Below, in pieces: positions 1-5,170 of a stretch of DNA of 7,586 bases (positions are counted from its first letter, which is position 1; each line of letters starts with the position of its first letter). A program made the position numbers and the translations under genes. Source of the stretch: Phycisphaerae bacterium (GTDB taxonomy: Bacteria > Planctomycetota > Phycisphaerae > UBA1845 > Fen-1342); assembly GCA_020058145.1 (NCBI GenBank), contig JAGVEP010000157.1, positions 1 to 7,586 on the forward strand. The letters are read 5' to 3'. Below the pieces are notes generated by a model that ran no database searches, had not been told where the DNA came from, and was given only the letters and a program-made list of their open reading frames with translations.

Positions 1-18
1 ACGCCCGCGCCGCGCGAA

Positions 19-74
19 ACCGGTCGCTTGCGTTCCCGGCTCGTTTTGGACCGGCCGCTTGCGCTCGCGGCTCG
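19..74. repeat. 25-base imperfect direct repeat, two copies
   Basis: Positions 19-43 and 50-74 match at 22 of 25 bases and start 31 bases apart. Each copy begins ACCGG and ends CGGCTCG. The second contains a short fold-back, CCGC (55-58... region) against GCGG (67-70). The sequence is intergenic and GC-rich, and looks like a fragment of a dispersed intergenic repeat. I cannot tell from one window whether it recurs elsewhere in the genome. Confidence 0.5.
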
Positions 75-144
75 GACAGGCCGCCGGAAGTGTCACGCAC
101 CGGAACTGCCCCGTTGCCTCTCGCGTTCGACGTGCGTTGCGTTC

Positions 145-177
145 AATGGTGGCGGACGGACTTGAACCGGAGACCTG
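145..177 (-). repeat. Partial copy of the tRNA-Met 3' end (candidate att site)
   Basis: Positions 145-168 are identical to 3259-3282. Over 145-177 against 3259-3291 the match is 31 of 33. The shared part covers the discriminator base, the acceptor 3' strand, the T arm and the variable loop of the tRNA-Met at 3261-3335. The copy cannot form a tRNA because its 5' half is missing and its T stem carries unmatched bases. It lies in the same orientation as the intact gene, 3.1 kb from it on its 3' side. This is the arrangement produced when a site-specific recombinase integrates an element at a tRNA 3' end. A decayed tRNA duplication is the alternative. Confidence 0.6.
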
Positions 178-178
178 T

Positions 179-216
179 GAATCGCAAGTAGCTGACGCCA
201 CAAGCACTTGCGATTC
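179..216. repeat. Perfect 11-bp inverted repeat beside the tRNA fragment
   Basis: GAATCGCAAGT at 179-189 is the exact reverse complement of 206-216, with a 16-base spacer (190-205). The left arm begins where the tRNA similarity breaks down, and its first six bases still match the GAATC part of the anticodon-loop region of the intact tRNA. The position suggests an arm or core site of a recombination site, or a simple hairpin. There is no T tract that would make it a terminator. Confidence 0.5.
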
Positions 217-268
217 GGCCCCTGGGGGCTGTTGTACTGCTGGTTGTACCCGCAAACCGAATTCGCCC

Positions 269-379
269 CTCGACGACCCCGAGATAGCCGCGGTCGTCGG
301 CGCGTGGCCGAACCTGCCGCCGGCGGTCCGGGCGGGCATCCTGGCGATGGTCGAGTGCGCGACCGATGGCAAGGTGTGA
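269..379 (+). pseudogene. Possible remnant of a recombinase-associated C-terminal tail
   Basis: The reading frame has no stop codon from base 2 of the window to the TGA at 377-379. Its first part (up to about 260) translates repeat and tRNA-fragment DNA and does not look like protein. The last ~36 residues do: DDPEIAAVVGAWPNLPPAVR, then a short hydrophobic stretch AGILAMV. From memory, similar tails (acidic lead-in, A-W-P-x-L-P, then A-x-x-A-I-L-A-M-V) occur in small frames beside or at the end of planctomycete tyrosine recombinases inserted at tRNA genes. I could not verify that. There is no catalytic domain and no convincing start codon, so I call it a remnant rather than a gene. It could also be a chance frame in GC-rich DNA. 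Confidence 0.3.
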
Positions 380-549
380 TTCTGCAACCCTCCGGTAGGG
401 CTTCGTGTTCGCATGGCTGCGCGGTATGATCGGCGTTGTATGGGGTGGTACGCCGCTGAATGGCGCTCCGACCGGCCCTCTTCGCCAGTTTCAGCGGGGC
501 TCACGACCATCTCGGTTCGGATCGCCTGAGGCCGGGAAGGAAATCACGA

Positions 550-2106
550 ATGCGAGCTGCCCAAATCGTCGCAAGATGCGTGCCTACCTCGTTGTGCGGG
601 TTCGTGTTGGTTGTACTCCTGAGCACTGGACCTGCTGCAGCGCAGGATGCGGGGTCGATCGTGGCGTGGGGAAACAATGGCAACGGCCAGTGCAACGTCC
701 CAGCGCCCAACAGCTGCTTCGCCGGCGTCGCGGCAGGCGTGTACCACAGCCTGGGCCTGAAGGCCGACGGCTCGCTCGTGGCGTGGGGATCCAACTACTA
801 CGGCGAGTGCAACGTCCCGGCGCCCAACAGCGCCTTCGTCGGCGTCGCGGCAGGCGCGTACCACAGCCTGGGCCTGAAGGCCGACGGCTCGGTCGTGGCG
901 TGGGGATCCGGACCAGGCAGCCCGCCAGCGCCCAACAACGGCTTTGTCGCCGTGGCGGCGGGCGTGGCCCACAGCCTGGGCCTGAAGGCCGACGGCTCGC
1001 TCGTGGCGTGGGGACGGGACTCCGAGGGCCAATGCAACGTCCCGGCGCCGAACAGCGGCTTTGTCGCCGTCGCGGGCGGCTGGTACCACAGCCTGGTCCT
1101 GAAGGCGGACGGCTCGATCGTGGCGTGGGGACGAAATGAGTTCGGCGAATGCAACGTTTCGGCGCCCAACAGCGCCTTCGTCGCCGTCGCGGGGGGCTAC
1201 GCGCACAGCCTGGGCCTGAAGGCCGACGGGTCGATCGTGGCGTGGGGATGCGGGAGCCCGTACAACTACGGCCAATGCAACGTCCCGGCGGGGAGCAACG
1301 GCTTCGTCGGCGTCGCGGGGGGCGAGGGACACAGCCTGGGCCTGAAGGCGGACGGCTCGATCGTGGCGTGGGGACGGGACTCCGAGGGCCAATGCAACGT
1401 CCCGGCGCCGAACAGCGGCTTCGTCGCCGTCGCGGGCGGCGTGCGGCACAGCCTGGGCCTGAAGGGCGACGGCTCGATCGCGGCGTGGGGAAACAACGGG
1501 TTTGGACAATGCAACGTCCCGGTGCCCAACAGCGGCTTCGTCGCCGTCGCAGGGGGCGCATACTATAGCCTGGGCCTGGAGGCCGACGGCTCGATCGTCG
1601 CGTGGGGAAACAACGACTACGGCCAATGCAACGTGCCCTGGCCTAACACGGGTTTCGTGGGCGTTGCGGGGGGTGTCTTTCACAGCCTGGGCCTGGAGGC
1701 CGACGGCTCGATTGTGGCCTGGGGCGCCAACTGGTACGGCGAATGCGACGTGCCGGCGCCCAACAGCGACTTCGTCGCCGTCGCGGGGGGCTGGTACTAC
1801 AGCCTGGGCCTGAAGGGCGACGGCTCGATCGTGGCGTGGGGAGGAGGGCCAGGCGACCCACCGGCGCCCAACAGCGGCTTCGTCGCCGTCGCGGGGGGCA
1901 ACTACCACAGCCTGGGCCTAAAGGCATACTACATCCTCGGCGACCTCAACTGCGACTACGTCGTCGATTTCGACGATATCAACCCGTTCGTGCTCGCCAT
2001 CAGTAGTCATTCTGAGTACCAGCAAGCCTATCCAGACTGCAACGGTGACGGGTACGTGGATTTCGACGACATCAACCCGTTCGTGGCGATACTGAGCGGG
2101 GGTTGA
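550..2106 (+). CDS. Secreted RCC1-like repeat protein with C-terminal dockerin-like module
   Basis: 518 residues from ATG 550. This start is preferred over the upstream ATG at 460 because GGAAGGA lies just upstream and translation then opens with a good signal peptide: positive residues at 2 and 9, hydrophobic core around 16-26, probable cleavage after A29-A30-A31. Residues 35-459 are eleven tandem units, mostly 39 residues, of the pattern GSIVAWG....GQCNVPAPNS.FVAVAGG..HSLGLKAD. These are RCC1-type repeats (beta-propeller family). Residues 465-518 hold two EF-hand-like half-motifs, DLNCDYVVDFDDINPF and DCNGDGYVDFDDINPF, with D/N/D/D/D at dockerin-type calcium positions. The protein is probably exported and Ca2+-binding, with the repeats as a binding surface. 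Substrate and partner are unknown, and no cohesin is visible here. The TIR gene follows after 172 bp and need not be co-transcribed. Confidence 0.85.
   Translation: MRAAQIVARCVPTSLCGFVLVVLLSTGPAAAQDAGSIVAWGNNGNGQCNVPAPNSCFAGVAAGVYHSLGLKADGSLVAWGSNYYGECNVPAPNSAFVGVAAGAYHSLGLKADGSVVAWGSGPGSPPAPNNGFVAVAAGVAHSLGLKADGSLVAWGRDSEGQCNVPAPNSGFVAVAGGWYHSLVLKADGSIVAWGRNEFGECNVSAPNSAFVAVAGGYAHSLGLKADGSIVAWGCGSPYNYGQCNVPAGSNGFVGVAGGEGHSLGLKADGSIVAWGRDSEGQCNVPAPNSGFVAVAGGVRHSLGLKGDGSIAAWGNNGFGQCNVPVPNSGFVAVAGGAYYSLGLEADGSIVAWGNNDYGQCNVPWPNTGFVGVAGGVFHSLGLEADGSIVAWGANWYGECDVPAPNSDFVAVAGGWYYSLGLKGDGSIVAWGGGPGDPPAPNSGFVAVAGGNYHSLGLKAYYILGDLNCDYVVDFDDINPFVLAISSHSEYQQAYPDCNGDGYVDFDDINPFVAILSGG
652..1926 (+). 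repeat. Eleven-unit tandem repeat encoding RCC1-like units
   Basis: 1275 bp in eleven in-frame units. Eight are 117 bp. Units 3 and 11 are shorter (36 and 35 codons) and lack the GQCNV part. Unit 6 is longer (42 codons). Units are highly alike at DNA level. 1001-1080 and 1361-1440 are identical at 79 of 80 bases, exactly three units (360 bp) apart, which points to recent duplication or gene conversion within the array. The high GC and repeat structure also leave long stop-free frames on the opposite strand, which I regard as shadows. Confidence 0.9.
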
Positions 2107-2108
2107 CA

Positions 2109-2137
2109 CAGGGGGCCCCTGGCTTCCAGGTTCTTTC
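2109..2137 (+). terminator. Possible terminator of the RCC1-like gene
   Basis: Just after the stop codon there is a palindrome (2109-2121, CAGGGG-G-CCCCTG) overlapping a small hairpin. The hairpin is CCTGG at 2118-2122 paired with CCAGG at 2126-2130, and it is followed by the T-rich TTCTTT. The stem is short and the T tract interrupted, so intrinsic termination is only plausible. More GC-rich fold-back sequence follows to about 2167. Confidence 0.35.
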
Positions 2138-2278
2138 CGTCCCCCCAACCGGGGTGCGGCCGCCCCCTTAAACTTCACGTTTGGGTAGACGGGTTGCGCC
2201 CGTCGATCGGCTGGCTGCGGATCGTGGCTCGCTTGTCCGCACGGTTCCAGCCGGTCGGCCCGTGAAAGGACAGGCGAA

Positions 2279-3034
2279 ATGTCTGCTGACTATCTTGGCG
2301 AAATTGCCGGGCAGCTTCGGCGCCTGCGTTTTTGGGAAGTAGAACGCGGGGCGCAGTCACTTCTCCGGGCGGCAATTGAGCACGGTGCATTCTCCTCGCC
2401 GCGGTTCATTACCCTGTTGCCTGCGCTGCGCGCGGACTTGCCAGTGCTTCAAGTGGCCCGCTGGCTAATGTCACACCCGCAAGACGCGCTGAGCGGTTTT
2501 GATGCCGAGGCGGAATTCAAGTCGTGCGCCGCCAAGGCTGACGGGCTCTACATGCCGGTGACGCTGGCCTGGCTGGCGGACACCATTGCAACGACCGGGT
2601 CGGCGCAACCGGTCGAGCCTGCAGCGACCCAATATGACATCTTCATTTGCCACGCCTCTGAGGACAAAACGGCCGTGGTCGTCCCGCTGGTAGAAGAACT
2701 CGTGAAGCGTGGGCTGCGAGTTTGGGTTGATTACCGGGAGTTGTGTCTCGGCGACAGGCTTCGGCAACGGGTCGATGAGGGCTTGGCCAATTCTCGTTTC
2801 GGCGTCGTGGTCGTTAGCCCGTCGTTCTTCGCAAAACGATGGCCGCAAAGTGAGCTCGATGGGCTCGTGGCGTTGGAAATGGCGGATGGGAAGAAGCGCA
2901 TCCTGCCCATTTGGCACGAAGTGGAGCATGGGCTCGTGGCAGCCTACTCGCCGATGCTCGCCGGACGACTCGCCGTAAAGTGGAACGAAGGACTCGACAA
3001 GGTCGCCGACGAGATCAGTCGCGTAGTGGCGTAG
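2279..3034 (+). CDS. TIR-domain protein with unassigned N-terminal region
   Basis: 251 residues. The ATG is preceded by AAGGACAGG at good ribosome-binding distance. Residues 119 to about 231 form a bacterial TIR domain. It opens with YDIFICHASEDK, followed by RGLRVWVDYRELCLGDRLR (BB-loop region), SRFGVVVVSPSFF and WPQSELDGL. E192 of the W188-x-x-x-E192 motif aligns with the glutamate that is catalytic in NAD+-cleaving TIR enzymes such as SARM1, so NAD hydrolysis or NAD-derived signal production is possible. Residues 1-115 look alpha-helical, with no domain I recognise and no signal peptide, so the protein should be cytosolic. Bacterial TIR proteins often act as defence effectors (Thoeris, CBASS, Argonaute-linked). 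No partner gene from those systems is next to it here. Its base composition is less GC-rich than the minus-strand genes. The TIR call is firm, the defence role is inferred. Confidence 0.88.
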   Translation: MSADYLGEIAGQLRRLRFWEVERGAQSLLRAAIEHGAFSSPRFITLLPALRADLPVLQVARWLMSHPQDALSGFDAEAEFKSCAAKADGLYMPVTLAWLADTIATTGSAQPVEPAATQYDIFICHASEDKTAVVVPLVEELVKRGLRVWVDYRELCLGDRLRQRVDEGLANSRFGVVVVSPSFFAKRWPQSELDGLVALEMADGKKRILPIWHEVEHGLVAAYSPMLAGRLAVKWNEGLDKVADEISRVVA

Positions 3035-3260
3035 CGGGCCCCGAGGCGACCGGGGGCTGGGCCGCAAGCCGCGACGGGTACGGATAATGCTCGCGCCGAT
3101 TGCGTTGCAGTCCCGGTTGTACCAACGGGCCAAGAAAGCACGCGCCACGAAACGACGGGATCAAACGACAGTCAGCGCGGGCCGCCCACAAACGTCGATT
3201 CTGGCGAGAGTTGTCGCGTTGCGACTCATCCGGACGCAATTCCTGGAAACCCCGGAAGAA
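3035..3260. other. Gene-free gap between the TIR gene and tRNA-Met
   Basis: I see no gene here. A GC-rich hairpin lies just after the TIR stop codon (GCCCC 3038-3042 against GGGGC 3053-3057) without a T tract, so a terminator role is weak. Frames crossing this gap run into the tRNA and have no protein-like character. Confidence 0.5.
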
Positions 3261-3335
3261 TGGTGGCGGACGGACTTGAACCGTCGACCTGCGGGTTATG
3301 AATCCGCCGCTCTGAACCAGCTGAGCTACGCCACC
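3261..3335 (-). tRNA. tRNA-Met (anticodon CAT)
   Basis: A complete 75-base cloverleaf on the minus strand. The acceptor is GGTGGCG with CGCCACC, the D arm GCTC/GAGC, and the anticodon loop TTCATAA, giving CAT. The variable loop is AGGTC, the T arm GACGG-TTCAAGT-CCGTC, and the discriminator A. CCA is not encoded. The first acceptor pair is G-C, so this is elongator-type rather than initiator. A CAT anticodon can also belong to tRNA-Ile2 (lysidine-modified), which I cannot exclude. The innermost anticodon-stem pair (positions 31-39) is an A-C mismatch. The 3' end abuts the segment whose far end carries a copy of this 3' part. Confidence 0.93.
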
Positions 3336-3381
3336 GCGTAAGCCGACCCGCCGGCAGCCCGGCCGAATCGGCTACGCCCAG

Positions 3382-3411
3382 ATAATACCGCCCCCGGGCC
3401 GGATTGACCAA
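3382..3411 (-). promoter_or_regulatory. Possible promoter for tRNA-Met
   Basis: Read on the minus strand, TTGGTC (3406-3411) and TATTAT (3382-3387) are 18 bp apart. Transcription would start about 40 bases before the tRNA 5' end. The -10 is good and the -35 matches only in its TTG. Confidence 0.35.
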
Positions 3412-3447
3412 TCCCCCCGCTGCGTTCCGCCCGCGCCGCGGCGGGAG

Positions 3448-3453
3448 TATAAT
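3448..3453 (+). promoter_or_regulatory. Consensus -10 box upstream of thiS
   Basis: A perfect TATAAT lies 18 bases before the thiS ATG. No good -35 is present at 16-18 bp. Transcription from here would leave a leader of only ~10 bases, with the GAGGA ribosome site at 3462-3466. The 3336-3470 gap shows none of the conserved TPP-riboswitch words I know (such as CTGAGA with ACCTGA), so thiamine feedback through a riboswitch is not evident. A start further upstream is possible. Confidence 0.35.
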
Positions 3454-3470
3454 TCGTCGCCGAGGACGAA

Positions 3471-3671
3471 ATGCAGATCACCGTGAACGGAGAAGCGCGG
3501 ACGGTGGACGACGCCATGACGGTCGCCGACTTGATCACCCTCTTTCAGTTGACGCCGCAGCGCGTGGCGGTCGAAATCAACGCCCGCCTGGTTCGCCGGG
3601 CCACATTCGCGGAAACTCCGCTGCGCGCTGGCGACCGGGTCGAGATCGTCACGCTCGTCGGAGGTGGCTGA
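3471..3671 (+). CDS. thiS: ThiS, sulfur carrier for thiamine thiazole synthesis
   Basis: 66 residues, the usual ThiS size, with a ubiquitin-like fold pattern: MQITVNGE opening, then VAVEINARLVRR and RAGDRVEIVTLVGGG. The C-terminal Gly-Gly is the residue pair that is adenylated by ThiF and converted to a thiocarboxylate, which donates sulfur to ThiG. GAGGA sits four bases before ATG, a rather short spacing. The stop TGA overlaps the thiG ATG by one base, so the two are translationally coupled. The codons of the terminal glycines (GGAGGT) also form the ribosome site of thiG. No thiF, thiH or thiO is in the window, so the activating enzyme and glycine/tyrosine-side partner must be encoded elsewhere. 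Confidence 0.93.
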   Translation: MQITVNGEARTVDDAMTVADLITLFQLTPQRVAVEINARLVRRATFAETPLRAGDRVEIVTLVGGG

Positions 3672-4510
3672 TGGAAATCCCCCCGCTCCGGATAGCGGAT
3701 TTTGTCATTCGGGCACGGCTTTTTGTGGGTACGGGCAAGTATCTGCGCCACGGCGAGCCCGATTACGAGCTAATGCGCGACGCACTAGCGGCCTGCGGTT
3801 GCGAGGTTATCACCGTCGCGGTGCGGCGCGAGCGGCTGTACGACAAGCAGGGCCGCAGCCTGCTCGATTTCCTCGATCTGAGCCGCTACACGATCCTGCC
3901 GAACACCGCGGGGTGTTTTAACGCCGAAGATGCGATTCGCGCGGCGTTTCTGGGCCGCGAGCTGCTCGAAGGGCTAAAAAACCCCGGCGCACGCTGGGTC
4001 AAGCTCGAGGTCCTCGGCGACAAAAAGACGCTGCTGCCGGACCCGGTGGAGACGCTGCGGGCGGCGGAAGCTCTGCTCAAGGAGGGCTTCATTGTCCTGG
4101 CCTACGCGAACGACGATCCGATCCTCTGTCAACGGCTCAAGGCGCTCGGCTGCGCCAGCGTGATGCCGCTCGGCTCGCCGATCGGCAGCGGCCAGGGCGT
4201 CCTCAACCCCAACAACATCCGGATCATTCTGGAGCAGCTCAAGGACAACGACCCGGAGTACCCCGTGATCGTGGACGCCGGTGTCGGGACGGCTTCGGAC
4301 GTGACGATCGCCATGGAGCTGGGTGCCGACGGCGTGCTGCTCAACACCGGAATTGCGAGTGCCCGCGACCCGGTTCTGATGGCCCGCGCGATGGCCCACG
4401 CCCTCGAAGCCGGCTATCTCGCGTACCGTGCCGGCCGCATCCCGCGGAAGCTGTATGCGTCGGCCTCGTCACCCCTGGAGGGCCGCATTGCGCCATCCGC
4501 CGCCAACTGA
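3671..4510 (+). CDS. thiG: ThiG, thiazole synthase
   Basis: 279 residues from ATG 3671, a little longer than the usual ~255-265. The frame is open upstream to 3404, but the ATG overlapping the thiS stop, with GGAGGT five bases before it, is clearly the start. ThiG condenses deoxyxylulose 5-phosphate, dehydroglycine and ThiS thiocarboxylate sulfur into the thiazole phosphate of thiamine, in the cytosol. Visible family blocks are FVGTGKY (18-24), TILPNTAGCFNAEDA (74-88), WVKLEVLGD (109-117) with the Schiff-base lysine K111, PLGSPIGSGQGVLNP (166-180), VIVDAGVGTASD (199-210) and GADGVLLNTGIA (218-229). The last ~15 residues are not conserved and overlap the next gene, whose ribosome site lies inside thiG. 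Confidence 0.96.
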   Translation: MEIPPLRIADFVIRARLFVGTGKYLRHGEPDYELMRDALAACGCEVITVAVRRERLYDKQGRSLLDFLDLSRYTILPNTAGCFNAEDAIRAAFLGRELLEGLKNPGARWVKLEVLGDKKTLLPDPVETLRAAEALLKEGFIVLAYANDDPILCQRLKALGCASVMPLGSPIGSGQGVLNPNNIRIILEQLKDNDPEYPVIVDAGVGTASDVTIAMELGADGVLLNTGIASARDPVLMARAMAHALEAGYLAYRAGRIPRKLYASASSPLEGRIAPSAAN

Positions 4511-5045
4511 CCACGCGGTCATACCGCCGGTCGAACTGCTCGCCGCCGCGGGCGACCCCGTCCCCCCGGCCGCGGGTGCCGCGTCAGGCGTGGTCGATCG
4601 CCTGTCGCGCTGGGACCGCTTGTGCCTAACGATCATCGCGCTCGGTTTGCTGAACTACCTGGCGTACACGCTGACGTACGCCGCGCTCGGCGGTGATGCA
4701 CACAATGGCCATCGCGAGCGCGTCGTGCGCGCGGATGGCGCGCGGAAGTCGGTCTATTACGTGCGCGGACATTTCATCCACTCGCTGACCGGGCGGGAGC
4801 GTGAAGTCAGTCGTGCGATCTGGATCTACAGCTACGCGCACTCGATTTCTGTGCCGCTGACGTCGGGGGCCATGATCATCAGCATGTTGGCTCTGGCGCG
4901 GCCGCACATTCTGGCGACGATGCGCGGCGGGCTGATCAGCGGGCAGACGTTGGTGAGCGCGTTCGGCACGCTCATCGCGGTGATCACGCTGGCCGTGACC
5001 GGGATGTTTCTGTGGCACTTCGTCGAGGCGCTGACGGGGGCGTAG
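4488..5045 (+). CDS. Three-helix membrane protein of unknown function
   Basis: I do not recognise this family. I choose TTG 4488 as start because GGAGGG (4477-4482) precedes it at ideal spacing. This gives 185 residues and a 23-nt overlap with thiG. ATG 4428 and 4455 in the same frame lie deeper in thiG without as good a site, and GTG 4590 is another option. Residues 1-40 are Pro/Ala-rich. Hydrophobic segments lie at about 45-67, 118-137 and 154-178. Between the first two is a ~50-residue charged loop (RERVVRADGARKSVYYVRGH, then a GREREVSRAIW stretch). There is no signal peptide. The overlap with thiG indicates co-transcription. Whether the protein has anything to do with thiamine is unknown. 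Confidence 0.75.
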   Translation: MRHPPPTDHAVIPPVELLAAAGDPVPPAAGAASGVVDRLSRWDRLCLTIIALGLLNYLAYTLTYAALGGDAHNGHRERVVRADGARKSVYYVRGHFIHSLTGREREVSRAIWIYSYAHSISVPLTSGAMIISMLALARPHILATMRGGLISGQTLVSAFGTLIAVITLAVTGMFLWHFVEALTGA

Positions 5046-5067
5046 CGTTAGAAACAGCACACAAGCT

Positions 5068-5143
5068 GGGTGGAGTGGGCGCCTCGCCGGGTGGAGTGGG
5101 CGTCTCGCCCGCGCCTTGGGCGGCCAAGATGGCCACCCCACCC
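5068..5143. repeat. 21-bp tandem duplication plus fold-back between convergent genes
   Basis: 5068-5088 and 5089-5109 are adjacent copies of a 21-mer beginning GGGTGGAGTGG, with one mismatch (5082 against 5103). The end of the block, 5133-5143 (CCACCCCACCC), is complementary to the start of each copy with one mismatch. A perfect inner inverted repeat, GGCCA-AGA-TGGCC, spans 5122-5134. The block can therefore fold into a long hairpin between two genes that converge on it, which could serve as a two-way terminator. It resembles the dispersed intergenic repeats of large planctomycete genomes. Copy number cannot be seen here. Confidence 0.6.
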
Positions 5144-5170
5144 ATGCGCTGATAATTGTGAGGCACTACG

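Larger units (their letters stand above)
1..549. other. Intergenic / decayed accessory DNA without an intact gene
   Basis: I see no intact gene in this stretch. It contains, in order, a 25-base imperfect direct repeat (19-74), a partial tRNA-Met copy (145-177), a perfect 11-bp inverted repeat (179-189 and 206-216), a short open frame ending at 379 with a recombinase-neighbour-like tail, and the leader of the RCC1-like gene. The only promoter-like word I can point to is TATGAT at 425-430. The hexamer 17 bp upstream of it (TTCGTG) is a poor -35, so I do not call a promoter there. This is consistent with the edge of an integrated element. Confidence 0.6.
145..3291. mobile_element. Candidate tRNA-Met-bounded genomic island (RCC1-like + TIR genes)
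   Basis: The segment is bounded by a direct repeat of the tRNA-Met 3' end (145-177 and 3259-3291), with the intact tRNA at the right end. It contains the RCC1-like/dockerin gene and the TIR gene. Both are accessory-type genes, while housekeeping thiS-thiG start directly beyond the tRNA. The TIR gene is also less GC-rich than the neighbours: 60% by hand count over 2701-2760, against 75% over 5461-5520 in the dehydrogenase gene. No integrase, transposase or excisionase is visible inside, so the element would be mobilised in trans, be degraded, or have its integrase left of the window. The boundaries are inferred from the repeat alone. Confidence 0.35.

Noticed and set aside
460..549. Upstream in-frame ATG (460) as start of the RCC1-like protein
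   Set aside because: It would put 30 residues without character before a good signal peptide. ATG 550 has the ribosome site.
544..1908. A 454-codon stop-free frame on the minus strand, and several other long frames, across the RCC1-like array
   Set aside because: They arise from the periodic GC-rich repeat read in other frames, giving Arg/Pro/His-rich periodic text with no family character. The plus-strand frame has signal peptide, recognisable repeats and a dockerin-like end.
652..1926. CRISPR array
   Set aside because: The repeats are contiguous, in frame, coding and of RCC1-like type, with no unique spacers between identical short repeats.
2471..3148. 225-codon minus-strand frame opposite the TIR gene
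   Set aside because: It is antisense to a clear TIR domain with ribosome site, has no recognisable motifs, and extends into a gene-free gap.
3087..3341. Plus-strand frame across the gap and the tRNA, giving peptide text such as TDLNRRPAGYESAALNQLSY
   Set aside because: This is the known artefact of translating the antisense of a tRNA gene.
3336..3470. TPP riboswitch before thiS
   Set aside because: No conserved TPP-aptamer words in the gap, and the best -10 leaves almost no leader.
3404..3670. N-terminal extension of ThiG in the open frame upstream of 3671
   Set aside because: This stretch encodes ThiS in another frame, and the ATG overlapping the thiS stop has a near-perfect ribosome site.
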